Shown: piece by piece, positions 52,160 through 60,806 of the stretch
Numbering within the stretch: position 1 is the stretch's first letter
How the letters are laid out: every line of letters starts with the position of its first letter
NCBI RefSeq assembly: GCF_016862455.1
Contig: NZ_BOMZ01000093.1
Span: 97,333-161,332 of the forward strand
DNA length: 64,000 nt
Source of the DNA: Actinoplanes utahensis
GTDB lineage: Bacteria > Actinomycetota > Actinomycetes > Mycobacteriales > Micromonosporaceae
Reading direction: 5' to 3'
Program-made: the position numbers and the translations under genes
The notes under the pieces: generated by a model
Told to the model about the DNA's origin: nothing
Seen by the model: the letters and a program-made list of their open reading frames with translations, nothing else
The model's database searches: none

Positions 52160-52627
52160 ATGGCACGGACAGACACCGCCTCCCGGGTGATCGCGGCTCC
52201 ACCCGACCGCGTCTACGCAGCCCTCGTCGACCCCGAGGCCCTGACGGTCTGGTTGCCGCCGGACGGCATGAGCGGCCGATTCGAGCGGTTCGACGCCGAG
52301 CCGGGCGGCTCCTACCGGCTCGTGCTGACCTACGCGGACGCCTCGGCGGCACCGGGCAAGACCACCGCCGACTCGGACGTCGTCGAGGCCCGCTTCGTGG
52401 AGATCGTGCCCGGTGTACGGGTGGTGCAAGCCGTCGACTTCGTCTCCGACGACCCGGCCCAGGCCGGCACCATGACGATGACCTGGCAGGTCACAGCGGT
52501 GGAAGACGGCACACGTGTGGAGTTCCGGGCCGACGACGTCCCCGCCGGTATCTCCGCTGACGACCACGCCGCCGGTATGACCTCGTCGCTGGCCAACCTC
52601 GCACAGCACCTGGAAGACCTGCCCTGA
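52160..52627 (+). CDS. SRPBCC / AHSA1-type protein
   Basis: The 155 residues match the START-like AHSA1 group: ASRVIAAPPDRVYAALVDPE, the LTVWLPPDGMSGRFERFDAE strand pair, VVEARFVEIVPGVRVVQAVD and a C-terminal helix (SADDHAAGMTSSLANLAQHL). A hydrophobic-ligand or stress-related role is possible. No ArsR regulator is adjacent, unlike the other SRPBCC gene in this window. Confidence 0.9.
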   Translation: MARTDTASRVIAAPPDRVYAALVDPEALTVWLPPDGMSGRFERFDAEPGGSYRLVLTYADASAAPGKTTADSDVVEARFVEIVPGVRVVQAVDFVSDDPAQAGTMTMTWQVTAVEDGTRVEFRADDVPAGISADDHAAGMTSSLANLAQHLEDLP

Positions 52628-52670
52628 CGGTCAGCAACGCCGCCCGCGGCCACCGGACAGGACCAGGCGG

Positions 52671-52886
52671 CAGCTCGCACACGACTACGCCGACGGTCTC
52701 GAACAACGCGACGGGCCCCGCCCGACCACCCTGCTCACCGAGGACGTCGACTACGAGACGCCGCAGACCCGCGAGCGCATCCGGGGCCGCTCCGCGTTCC
52801 TGCGGTTCACCGTGGACCACCCCGGCGACTGGCACCCGCGTGCCCGCCGGCACGCCGGCCGGAACCACCTCACCGAACGCTGGTGA
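52671..52886 (+). pseudogene. SnoaL/NTF2-like gene fragment
   Basis: One frame reads LAHDYADGLEQRDGPRPTTL, then LTEDVDYETPQTRERIRGRS and AFLRFTVDHPGDWH, which is the N-terminal two thirds of an NTF2-fold protein. It has no start codon in place, and after DWH it turns into Arg/His-rich out-of-frame sequence. Confidence 0.6.
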
Positions 52887-52899
52887 GATCATGGGCGGC

Positions 52900-53092
52900 A
52901 TGACGGAGCTCGATGCCAAGGCGACCCTTCATCGATACCTGCGGGAGGCCCGCGGCGCTCCCGATCGACGCCCCCGGCACGGTCCGCTGGTAGGACGGTA
53001 CCCCCGTGACCCTGCACCAGATCCTCGTCCACATGCTCGCCGAACTGAACCGCCACGCCGGCCACGCCGACATCGTCCGCAGGTGTACATGA
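52900..53092 (+). pseudogene. DinB/DUF664-type gene fragment with deletion, frameshift and stop
   Basis: The ATG at 52900 starts TELDAKATLHRYLREAR, the typical opening of a DinB-like protein. About 100 residues are missing; another frame then reads LPIDAPGTVRW, an in-frame TAG, and DGTPVTLHQILVHMLAELNR followed by HAGHADIVR, the family C-terminal motif with its metal-binding His residues. The gene cannot produce a normal product. Confidence 0.75.
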
Positions 53093-53418
53093 CCGACGAA
53101 TGGTTGGACCCCGCTGAGGTTCTGGTCCTGCAGCCGTTGGAGGACTCGCCGCTGCCGCTCCGGGAGCTGCGCCTCAGCGACGAGACGACGCTGCGGGAAC
53201 TCGCCGGCCTTCTGGCGCCCGGCCTGATCTCGCTGGAGGCTCGGGGCCTGGTCGAGGTGCGCCGGTTCCGGCACTGGCCGGCGCAGTGGGACGACGGTGT
53301 TCCCCTGACCGGGGACGACCTCGCCCGGGAATGCGGCCGGCCCGAGGCCTGGTCCGATGAGCCCGGAGAGACGGTGTTCGCCGCTCACATCACCAGGGCC
53401 GGCCACCGGCTTCTGTGA
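53089..53418 (+). CDS. small hypothetical protein
   Basis: The 109 residues (from ATG 53089, overlapping the end of the DinB remnant by four bases) have balanced composition: LRELRLSDETTLRELAGLLA, LISLEARGLVEVRRFRHWPA and a C-terminal ETVFAAHITRAGHRLL. A winged-helix-like pattern is conceivable. No family recognised. It looks intact, unlike its neighbours on either side. Confidence 0.6.
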   Translation: MTDEWLDPAEVLVLQPLEDSPLPLRELRLSDETTLRELAGLLAPGLISLEARGLVEVRRFRHWPAQWDDGVPLTGDDLARECGRPEAWSDEPGETVFAAHITRAGHRLL

Positions 53419-53424
53419 GACCGG

Positions 53425-53568
53425 GTTCCCACCACCACCGGCGCCGACTACTGGGGAACCCGCGACACCGGCGACGAACAGGCCGCCGCCACCTTCACCA
53501 CCCTCACCGAGAAACTGCTCCGCCACGTCTCAGGGGACACTCAGGGACACGAACCGGGTTCCACCTGA
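53425..53568 (+). pseudogene. C-terminal gene fragment of unknown family
   Basis: A frame without a start reads TTTGADYWGTRDTGDEQAAA, then TFTTLTEKLLRHV, and stops at 53568. It has the look of a protein C-terminus with a final amphipathic helix. I cannot assign a family. It continues the run of gene fragments begun at 52671. Confidence 0.35.
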
Positions 53569-53603
53569 GGCGCCCTCCGCGCCGGACGACGACGATCCTC
53601 GAT

Positions 53604-54191
53604 ATGAGAATCGCCCTCATCGCCGCGCCGCTCGCCATGACCGCCTACGGCCTCACCCGCATCATCGGCCGCCTCGACGGCCACTACGGCCCCGGCCTCG
53701 ACTGGCAGCTCGCCCACCTCTTCGGCCTGGCCGGCATGCTCCTGTTCGTACCCGTCGTGTTCGCCCTGCGCACCCGCATCGGCACCGGCCGCAACCTGAT
53801 CACCGGCATCACCCTGGCCGGCCTGGCCGCCACGATCGTCCAGTTCAGCGCCGACATGATCCTCGCCCTGGCCGCCACCGACCGAGCCGACCTGCGCACC
53901 CGCCAGCACGAGTTCGCCGACCTGCCCGGCGTGCAGCCCGCCGTCTACGACATCGGCCCACTGCTGTTCTTCATCGGCATCGTCGCGTTGGCCGCCCTCG
54001 CCACCCGCGCCCGCCACCTGCCCTGGTGGAGCCCGGCCATGATGCTCCTCGCCGTCGCACTCCCCCCGGTCGACCTGAACCTGATGCCCCTCACCGGCAT
54101 CCTCATGCTCATCGCCCTCCACCCCCTGCACGACACCACCCCCACTCCGCCCCGGCCGACCACTCCCGCCGTCGCCACGGCCCGCCGTTGA
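53604..54191 (+). CDS. hypothetical membrane protein
   Basis: The 195 residues from the ATG at 53604 form about six hydrophobic helices (LAHLFGLAGMLLFVPVVFAL; LITGITLAGLAATIVQFSAD; DIGPLLFFIGIVALAALATR). A short polar loop with HEFADLPGVQPAV lies in the middle and a Thr/Pro tail at the end. No transporter motif is evident. The next 290 bp (54192-54483) show no gene. Confidence 0.75.
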   Translation: MRIALIAAPLAMTAYGLTRIIGRLDGHYGPGLDWQLAHLFGLAGMLLFVPVVFALRTRIGTGRNLITGITLAGLAATIVQFSADMILALAATDRADLRTRQHEFADLPGVQPAVYDIGPLLFFIGIVALAALATRARHLPWWSPAMMLLAVALPPVDLNLMPLTGILMLIALHPLHDTTPTPPRPTTPAVATARR

Positions 54192-54483
54192 CAGGCGTCC
54201 CCGACCACGAGCCGTCCCCCTCCCCGACAGGGCGACGGCCGCAAAGACCAAGGCGAGAGCCAGCCGGCGTACGCCCACCCACAGCCGAACCAAACCCGCT
54301 GAGGTACGGCCGACGGGACTGTGCCAGGAGCATTGTTTCCGGCCCGACACGCCGGGCCGACCAGCCCCACCCGGTCATCCGGGGCGCGAGTCCCGTGAGC
54401 GGCCACTCACGACAATCCCGCGCGGCAGTTCGGCGGCTACGGCGGTGACGGGTGGATGGGGATGGGGTGCGGATAATGCGCGC

Positions 54484-54945
54484 GTGGAACTGCGTGAGGA
54501 ATTGCTGCCGCCGCCCGTCGCGCCGGAACGGATCGCTCGGCTCAGCGCCGTCATCGAGCGGATCGGCGACCTGATGGACTCCGGCGAGCCGTTCGGCGAG
54601 GAGATCGCCGCGTTCAACGCCGACACCGGCGGCGATCATGACGCGCACACCTTTCACACCTACGACAGTTGAGGCTCGTCCTCGACGTTCGCGTATCTGG
54701 TGGCCCGGCCTCGGTGGCCCCGGTTCCCCGACATCACCCGCGACGAACTCGTGGAGATCGCCCGGCGCATCATGGCGGGCCCGGGCCCGCAGAGCGACGA
54801 TCCCGACGCCGACTGGTACACCCTCCTCTTCGACACGAACCTCACCATGCCGAACGCCTCGCACCTGATCTTCACAGCCTCCGAAGGCCGAACCGCTGAG
54901 GAGATCGTGGACGAAGCGCTGGCGTACCGCCCGATCGCTCTTTGA
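54484..54945 (+). pseudogene. conserved hypothetical gene interrupted by one in-frame TGA
   Basis: GTG 54484 opens VELREELLPPPVAPERIARL and continues to HDAHTFHTYDS, where TGA (54670-54672) interrupts it. The same frame then goes on with FAYLVARPRWPRFPDITRDE, ELVEIARRIMAGPGPQ and EEIVDEALAYRPIAL up to 54945. Actinobacterial relatives that I remember join these parts without a break. Either a nonsense mutation or, less likely, two separate proteins of 62 and about 80 residues. Confidence 0.7.
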
Positions 54946-54956
54946 GAAGAGAGCGA

Positions 54957-55056
54957 CCCTCCGAAACCAGATGTGTTCGTCGGCGAAGCCGGCCTTTCCC
55001 GGGTTTGCCGTGCGGCTTGCCGCACGGCGCCTAGGCCATCCTAGGATTCTAGGCAA
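54957..55056 (+). repeat. dispersed ~100-bp hairpin repeat, copy B
   Basis: Second copy of the element at 10077. Its hairpin (55007-55028) has 10-bp arms GCCGTGCGGC and GCCGCACGGC with a TT loop. The element starts 11 bp after the interrupted gene and ends with CCATCCTAGGATTCTAGGCA. From 55057 to the stop of the kinase-like gene at 55243 I see nothing else. Confidence 0.8.
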
Positions 55057-55242
55057 GCGGCCTGGAGCGCGAAAGCCGCAAAGGGCCAACGACGCGGGGT
55101 CAGCGGAATGCGGCGTGAGAATGCCAGGCCAGCGAGGCAGGACAAGTCACCGACAGGTCGAGCACGAACGGGAGCACCTACGGATCCAGTTGCCGACGGC
55201 GGTTGCCGAAGAAGGTGACGGAGCGGTCGAAGGGGTGAGGGG

Positions 55243-56148
55243 TCAGAGGCGTTCAGGGGAGGCCAGAAGGTTGGCGACACGGGCGCGGCACTCGGCGACG
55301 AACGAGGGGAACGTCGACCAGTAGTAGGCGATCCCGGAGACGGCCACCGCGACGGCCCACGCCCGCGCCCGGCGCCAGGTCACCTCGTCCAGATCGAGTT
55401 CTTTGCGGTACGCCTCCCGCGCCCCCGCCGGCAGATCCCAGATCGTCGCGTGTTCGGCGTCCGGCAGTCCCACCGACAACGCTCCGAAGTCGATGACCGC
55501 CGTCAGCCTCCCGTCCTTGACGAGCAGGTTCGTCGGCTTGAGGTCGCCGTGCAGCCACACGTGCGGCCGATCCGGCGACGGCAGCGCGAGACCCGCCCGC
55601 CAGATCTCCTCGAGGCCGTCCACCTGCTCATCGCCGATGAGTGGACGGCTGGCGGCGAGGTCGCGGGTGACCCATGCGTCGCAGGGCCGCAGTTCGCCAC
55701 CCCGGTACCAGCTCAGATCCCCGCCCTGCCGGACCGCACCGAGCTCGATGCGGTGCAGCTCACGGACGAACCCCGCCAGGTCCGTTCCGAACGCCGCCCA
55801 GTCCCCGACCGTGTCCGGTCCCGCTTCGGCGCCGTCGATCCACGTGAACACGGCCCAGTCCGCCGGATAGGACCCGGCCGGGCTTCCCGCGTACACCGGG
55901 GAGGGAATCCGCAACGGCAGACGGTCCGCGAGGCGCGGCAGCCACCGTGTCTCCTTGCGCAGCGCGCCGGCTTTCTCCGTGGTGCGCGGCAGCCGGACGA
56001 GGAGCGTCTCGCCCAGCCGGTACATGGTGTTCTCGGTGCCCGCCCCGGCCGGTGTCAGCGGCAGTGCGGCCCATTGCGGGCACTGCTGTTCGAGCAGCTG
56101 ACGGACGCCCGCCTCGCCGATCGTGATCTCTCCTTCGTGCAACGTCAT
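55243..56148 (-). CDS. aminoglycoside-phosphotransferase-family kinase
   Basis: The 301 residues have the complete APH layout: N-lobe LGETLLVRLPRTTEKAGALR with a KETRWLPRLADRLPLRIPSP helix, catalytic HGDLKPTNLL (His200, Asp202, Asn207) and metal-binding VIDFGALSVGLPDAEH (Asp220). The C-terminal helix AWAVAVAVSGIAYYWSTFPS is typical. Such proteins are related to macrolide and aminoglycoside kinases, but the substrate cannot be predicted. Confidence 0.9.
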   Translation of the reverse strand: MTLHEGEITIGEAGVRQLLEQQCPQWAALPLTPAGAGTENTMYRLGETLLVRLPRTTEKAGALRKETRWLPRLADRLPLRIPSPVYAGSPAGSYPADWAVFTWIDGAEAGPDTVGDWAAFGTDLAGFVRELHRIELGAVRQGGDLSWYRGGELRPCDAWVTRDLAASRPLIGDEQVDGLEEIWRAGLALPSPDRPHVWLHGDLKPTNLLVKDGRLTAVIDFGALSVGLPDAEHATIWDLPAGAREAYRKELDLDEVTWRRARAWAVAVAVSGIAYYWSTFPSFVAECRARVANLLASPERL

Positions 56149-56175
56149 GCCGGAGGATCCTGCCAGCCGAACTCT

Positions 56176-56212
56176 ATGTACGCGAGTACATTACATGTGT
56201 ACGCTCGTACGC
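56176..56212. promoter_or_regulatory. two TetR-type operators upstream of the acetyltransferase-TetR operon
   Basis: ATGTACGCGAGTACAT (56176-56191) pairs at 14 of 16 positions. GTGTACGCTCGTACGC (56197-56212) is a weaker copy. The centres are 21 bp apart, two helical turns, so two dimers would bind on one face. The second abuts the ATG at 56213, so the transcript is probably leaderless. Confidence 0.7.
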
Positions 56213-56788
56213 ATGAGCACCGACTCCCGCACCATGCGCGACCGCATGCTGGCCGGCGACCTCTACATCGCCGACGACCCCGAGCTCGGCGAGGCGATGC
56301 TCCGCGCCCAGGACCTCACCGACGCCTACAACACCACCCCGGCCCGCGACCCCGCCGCCCGCCGCCGCCTCCTCGAGGAGCTCCTCGGCGAGATCGGCGA
56401 GGGCGTCGACATCCGGCCCCCGTTCCGCGTCGACTACGGCAGCCACATCCGGATCGGCGCCCGCACCTTCGCCAACTACGGCCTGATCGCCCTCGACGTC
56501 GCCCCGATCACCATCGGCGCCGACGTGCAGATCGGCACCAACGTGCAGCTGCTCACCCCCACCCACCCGGTCGAGCCCGGCCCGCGCCGCGACAAGTGGG
56601 AGGCCGCCCAGCCGATCGTCATCGGCGACAACGTGTGGCTCGGCTCCGGGGCGATCGTCCTGCCCGGCGTCACCATCGGCGACGACACCGTCGTCGGCGC
56701 CGGCGCGGTCGTCACCAAGGACCTGCCCGCCGGTGTGGTGGCCGTCGGCAATCCCGCACGCGTGATCCGCACCGTCGATCGGCCATGA
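56213..56788 (+). CDS. maltose/galactoside-type O-acetyltransferase (hexapeptide repeat)
   Basis: A 191-residue left-handed beta-helix acetyltransferase of the Maa/LacA group. The N-terminal RMLAGDLYIADDPELGEAML is the Mac domain; then FRVDYGSHIRIGARTFANYG, NVQLLTPTHPVEPGPRRDKW (catalytic His in PTHP) and IGDNVWLGSGAIVLPGVTIG. It uses acetyl-CoA to acetylate sugars. It precedes the TetR gene with an ATGA overlap, so it is probably that repressor's target. Confidence 0.93.
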   Translation: MSTDSRTMRDRMLAGDLYIADDPELGEAMLRAQDLTDAYNTTPARDPAARRRLLEELLGEIGEGVDIRPPFRVDYGSHIRIGARTFANYGLIALDVAPITIGADVQIGTNVQLLTPTHPVEPGPRRDKWEAAQPIVIGDNVWLGSGAIVLPGVTIGDDTVVGAGAVVTKDLPAGVVAVGNPARVIRTVDRP

Positions 56789-57345
56789 CCGGCGCCGCGC
56801 CCGCCCGGAGGACGCGGCGGCACGATCCGCACCGGCGTGACCGGCTGATCGACGCCGCGCTCGCCGTCATCGCCGAGCACGGCGTCGCCGGAACCACCCA
56901 CCGCGAGATCGCCCGGGCCGCGGACGTGCCGCTCGGGTCGATGACCTACCACTTCGACGGTCTCGACGACATCCTCGCCGAGGCGTTCACCCGGCACACC
57001 GAGTCGATCGCCCGCGTCTTCGACGAACGCCTCACCGCCGCCCGCACCCGCGACGAAGCCGTCGAAGCCGTCGTCACCCTGGTCGCCGACGACCTGCTCA
57101 GCCCCGGCCACGACCTGATCCTCACCGTCGAGCTGTACGTCGCCGCCGCCCGCAACCCCCGCCTGAAAGCCGTCACCCAGGCCTGGATGCAGCGCAGCCG
57201 CGACGCCCTCGTCCGCCATTTCGACCCGACGACCGCCCGCGAGGTCGACGCCCTGATCGAGGGCCTCACCCTGCACAGCGCCCTCTCCACCGACCCGATG
57301 ACCCCGGCGCAGATCCGCCACGCCATCGAGCGTTACCTGCGCTGA
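56785..57345 (+). CDS. TetR-family repressor
   Basis: The 186 residues have a TetR DNA-binding head (RLIDAALAVIAEHGVAGTTH; REIARAADVPLGSMTYHFDG) and a helical ligand domain in which DLILTVELYVAAARNPRLKA and VDALIEGLTLHSALST are typical of a drug- or sugar-sensing subgroup. It overlaps the acetyltransferase by ATGA; the palindromes at 56176-56212 are the likely operators. Confidence 0.92.
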   Translation: MTGAAPARRTRRHDPHRRDRLIDAALAVIAEHGVAGTTHREIARAADVPLGSMTYHFDGLDDILAEAFTRHTESIARVFDERLTAARTRDEAVEAVVTLVADDLLSPGHDLILTVELYVAAARNPRLKAVTQAWMQRSRDALVRHFDPTTAREVDALIEGLTLHSALSTDPMTPAQIRHAIERYLR

Positions 57346-57348
57346 GCC

Positions 57349-57488
57349 TTCCCCTCGCGGTCACCCCTTTCCGACCCCTGCCCGGGTACGCCGTGAGCAC
57401 TGCCGAGCGTTCCCCTCGCGGCCTTCCCGGGCCTCCTGTCACCCCTTTGGCGACCCTGGCCCCGGTACGCCGTCAGCACTCCCGCCGC
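57349..57488 (+). repeat. imperfect direct duplication upstream of the MFS gene
   Basis: Two adjacent copies (about 57349-57409 and 57410-57488) share TTCCCCTCGCGG, TCACCCCTTT, CGACCC and GGTACGCCGTNAGCACT; the second has a 15-bp insertion. They fill the space between the TetR stop and the MFS ribosome-binding site and may duplicate a regulatory region. Confidence 0.6.
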
Positions 57489-57533
57489 TCCGCTCCCCCA
57501 CCGGGCCGCGCCGACCCCGATCCGGAGAATCCC

Positions 57534-59078
57534 GTGTCCCGCCTCACCACGCCCGCACCCCCGGCCCGCCGGGTCCGCCTGGCCCGCGCCGCCGTCGCCG
57601 CCCAGTTCCTCACCAACGGCGCGGTCTTCTTCAACGTCGTCCCCCGCTACCCGCAGATCCGGGAGGACCTCGGCCTCAGCAACGCCGCCCTGGGCGCCGC
57701 GATCGCCGCGTTCCCGGTCGGCGCCCTGCTCGCCGGCCTGTTCGCCGGGGCCGTGGTCCGCCGGTACCGTTCGGCCCGGGTCGCCGCCTTCGGCATCGTG
57801 CTGACCACCACCGCCACCCTGGCCATCCCGCTCGCCCCGAACCTCACCGCCCTCGCCGGCGCGCTGTTCCTCGTCGGCGCCGTCGACTCGGTCGTCGACG
57901 TCGCCCAGAACACCCACGGCCTGCGCGTCCAGCGTCTCTACGGCCGCTCGATCGTCAACTCCCTGCACGGCGTCTGGAGCATCGGCGCGGTCCTCGGCGG
58001 TCTGATGGGCTCCGCCGCCGCCGGCCTGAACCTGCCCCTGGGCCTGCACCTGACCGTCTCCGCCGTCCTGCTCAGCGCCGTGGCCCTGATCGCCCACCAC
58101 TACATGCTTCCCGGCGACGACACCCGCTCCCCCACCGCCGGCACGGACGCCGCTGCGGACGGCCCCGAGCCTGACGGCGCCGGGATGCCCGTCCGAGCCG
58201 CCGCCTCACCACATCCCCCGGCCGACACCACCGCCGGCGTGCCGCCCGACGCGGAGTCCACCGCAGGCGTGCCGCCCGACGCGGAGTCCAGCGGGGGTGT
58301 GCCAGCCGACGCGGATTCCGCCCCCGGTGTCGCGGGCCGCCCAGTACAGGCCGCCCCCGGTGTCGCGGGCCCAGTACACGCCACGACCGGTGTGGCGGGC
58401 CGGCCGATGCTTGCCACGACCGGTGTGGCGGGCCGCCCGGTGCACGCCACTGCCGGTGCCGCGGACCGTCCAGTGCACGCCACTGCCGGTGTCCCGGGCC
58501 GCGGGATGCGCGCCGCCGCCGTACGCCTCCTCGCCCTTCTGGGTGTCCTCGCCGCCTGCGGTGTCCTCGTCGAGGACGCCGGCGCGTCGTGGGGCGCCAT
58601 CTTCCTCACCGACGAACTGCACACCGGCGCCGCGACCGCCGGACTCGCCGTGGTCGCCCTGCAGACCGCGATGACCATCGGCCGTCTCACCGGCGACCGC
58701 GCCGTGGACCGTTTCGGCCAGCGCACCGTGGTCCGCGCCGGCGCCGCGCTCGGCGCCGCCGGCATGGCCGCCGCCCTGGCTTTCCCCTCGGTACCGACCG
58801 CCCTCGCCGGTTTCGCCCTCGCCGGCCTCGGCGTGGCGACCCTGGTCCCGGCCGCCATGCACACCGCCGACGAGCTGCCGGGCCTCCGCCCCGGCACCGG
58901 CCTGACCGTGGTGAGCTGGCTGCTGCGCGGCGGTTTCCTGCTCTCGCCGCTGCTGGTCGGCTACCTGGCCGACCAGGCCGGCCTGCGAGTCGGTCTGCTC
59001 ACCGTCGTCGCCGCCGGCGTGATCACGGTCATCCTGGCTCGCGTCCTGGTCAACCGCACCAGTCCGGCAACGCCCTGA
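57534..59078 (+). CDS. MFS transporter with an expanded central loop
   Basis: The 514 residues have two six-helix halves. Motif A-like RYRSARVAAFGIVL and the pattern VDSVVDVAQNTHGLRVQRLY resemble the YbjJ-like group of sugar or drug MFS proteins. The GTG at 57534 has CGGAG upstream. Between helices 6 and 7 lies a ~115-residue Ala/Gly/Pro/Asp-rich loop, of which residues 235-325 are tandem repeats; usual loops have 30-50 residues. Its substrate is unknown; export of a local metabolite is possible. Confidence 0.88.
   Translation: MSRLTTPAPPARRVRLARAAVAAQFLTNGAVFFNVVPRYPQIREDLGLSNAALGAAIAAFPVGALLAGLFAGAVVRRYRSARVAAFGIVLTTTATLAIPLAPNLTALAGALFLVGAVDSVVDVAQNTHGLRVQRLYGRSIVNSLHGVWSIGAVLGGLMGSAAAGLNLPLGLHLTVSAVLLSAVALIAHHYMLPGDDTRSPTAGTDAAADGPEPDGAGMPVRAAASPHPPADTTAGVPPDAESTAGVPPDAESSGGVPADADSAPGVAGRPVQAAPGVAGPVHATTGVAGRPMLATTGVAGRPVHATAGAADRPVHATAGVPGRGMRAAAVRLLALLGVLAACGVLVEDAGASWGAIFLTDELHTGAATAGLAVVALQTAMTIGRLTGDRAVDRFGQRTVVRAGAALGAAGMAAALAFPSVPTALAGFALAGLGVATLVPAAMHTADELPGLRPGTGLTVVSWLLRGGFLLSPLLVGYLADQAGLRVGLLTVVAAGVITVILARVLVNRTSPATP
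58236..58508 (+). repeat. coding tandem repeats in the MFS loop
   Basis: Three 30-bp units encode AGVPPDAES-like segments, then about six units of 30-33 bp encode GVAGRPVHATT-like segments (one shortened). The units remain in frame. This is a minisatellite that lengthens a cytoplasmic loop. Confidence 0.85.
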
Positions 59079-59153
59079 CTCACCGCCGCCGCCTGGAGGG
59101 CCTCGATGTTGCCCGCGTACGGCAGGCCACAACCGCTACAGCATCCTAGGAAC

Positions 59154-60029
59154 CTAGTTGCCGGCGGCGGGATCTGGCTTACCGGGCAGCCGCCCTGTTG
59201 ATTCTGACGCCCTCCGACGGCCCCACTCGGCCGGGCCGGGCGGGGCCGGATTCAGGCGGTCGTTGCAACACTGCTGGTGAGCAACTACGAGGCTGAGCTT
59301 AGCGATGCAGCCACCGTGCCCTGAAGTTCCACCGCCGAGGCGGACACCTTGAATCCAGACAGAGGTCTGGGGGAAGGATGTCCTGGTGCCTCGCCCTTCG
59401 AAGTCCCCGACCTGCCACTGGCCGGCGTCGGTCAGCCGCTCGACGAGCTGCCGAATCTGTGCGCAGGTGATCGTGGTGACGTCCGCGCCGGGTGGGAGCC
59501 GGACCGCGTCCAGCAACGCCGTCCAGGAGGTCCGGCCGGTCTCCAGTGCGGCGACGATCGAGTACGGCCAGCCAGGGATCATCCGGTGTTCGTCCCTGCC
59601 GCGGCCGTAGGTGTGGCAGAACGAACGCTGCGGACTGCAGTTTCCATCCGGGCGCAGCCACGGCGAGACATCCACCGCGAGCACCAGGCGGCCGTCCGCC
59701 GCCCGCGGCAACGGCAACCCGGCCAACTGCCGACGCAGCGACTCGACGTCGATGCGCCCCGCGTTGAGCGCGTCATACATGGCGCCGTGGCCCCGCCGGT
59801 GCTCCGGAGCAAGTGACAACCCGACCAGCGTCTTGACCGGCCCGTCGGTGCACAACAAGGCGTCCGTCAACTCGAACAACGCGTCCGCCCGCCTGGTCAT
59901 GCAAAGGTAGAGCTGCTCACGGAACCCGCCAACACATCGATCGTTTCCGCCCTGTCCGTCACGCCCGCCACAACGATCATCGATCGGCGCGGACACGGCT
60001 CCGCGGGCGCCAGCACGCCGAAGCGTCAC
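59154..60029 (-). pseudogene. truncated DDE-type transposase
   Basis: From about residue 33 the frame reads like actinobacterial transposases of an IS701/DDE-like group: REQLYLCMTRRADALFELTD, LVGLSLAPEHRRGHGAMYDA, RLVLAVDVSPWLRPDGNCSP with a likely catalytic Asp, and IPGWPYSIVAALETGRTSWT. After QWQVGDFE, where a second catalytic Asp region should follow, the sequence turns into unrelated residues. The C-terminal half is lost and no start codon is clear. Beside its 3' end stands CATCCTAGGAACCTAG, similar to the end of the ~100-bp hairpin repeats. Confidence 0.75.
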
Positions 60030-60152
60030 CTACCCGGGTGCCGGATGACCCCGGGTCACAGTCGGTCGGCTCGGCGGCGGGACGCTACGAGCGCACGGAT
60101 TTGCCGATGAGAGTTCGTGGCGACAGACGTAGGTGGCGCTGCGGATCCCGAT

Positions 60153-60791
60153 TCAGACGGCACTTTGCCTAGCAGAACGCGGGCGCTGTGCAGATCGCGC
60201 CGCGTCGGGTCCGGAAATGGTGGAGCCACGGGTGCGGCATCCGGCCAGGAGGCGGGCGACCATCTGCCTGGCGTCGTTCCTGTCGTAGTCCGGTCCGAGG
60301 ATGCACAGGTTCCCGATGGCTCGCAGCAGCGTGTACGCGGTGATTTGCTGGTCGGTCTCCCCGGCCTCCTGACTCGCGGTCAGCAGGGTCGCACAGGCTG
60401 GGACGAGTTCGTCGAGTATCAGCGCGTGGAGGTTGGCCAGGCTCGGGTCCTCCGAGCCCAAGGCGACGCTGAGACCATGCTTGGTCACCAGGAAGTCCAC
60501 GAAGGCCGCGACCCATCGATCTAGGGCGTCGACGGCCGGGATCGGCTGCTGCCGCAGCTGCACGGCCAGGGCCGTGCAGTCGTCGACCTGATGGCGATAA
60601 ACGGCACTCACCAAGTCCGCCCTCGTCGGGAAATGCCGGTAGACCGTTCCGACTCCCACACCTGCACGACCGGCGATGTCGCGGACGGGGGCCTGTACAC
60701 CCTGCTCGACGAACGCCGCGGCCGCCGCCGTCAGCACCGCCTCGCGGCTGCGGCGCGCACCGGCCTGGCGCACACCGAGTGTGTCGGACAC
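60153..60791 (-). CDS. TetR-family repressor
   Basis: The head reads REAVLTAAAAAFVEQGVQAP followed by VRDIAGRAGVGVGTVYRHFP, a canonical TetR helix-turn-helix; the C-terminal domain is helical (ALDRWVAAFVDFLVTKHGLS). I start it at the GTG at 60791, which has AAGGAGG just upstream; a GTG at 60815 is also in frame but lies in the operator. It is divergent from the alpha/beta hydrolase and probably represses it. Confidence 0.92.
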   Translation of the reverse strand: MSDTLGVRQAGARRSREAVLTAAAAAFVEQGVQAPVRDIAGRAGVGVGTVYRHFPTRADLVSAVYRHQVDDCTALAVQLRQQPIPAVDALDRWVAAFVDFLVTKHGLSVALGSEDPSLANLHALILDELVPACATLLTASQEAGETDQQITAYTLLRAIGNLCILGPDYDRNDARQMVARLLAGCRTRGSTISGPDAARSAQRPRSARQSAV

Positions 60792-60806
60792 CGCACCTCC
60801 TTGTTG

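Noticed and set aside
57349..57488. Direct repeats as attachment sites of an element
   Set aside because: The copies are adjacent with nothing between them, so they do not flank an insertion.
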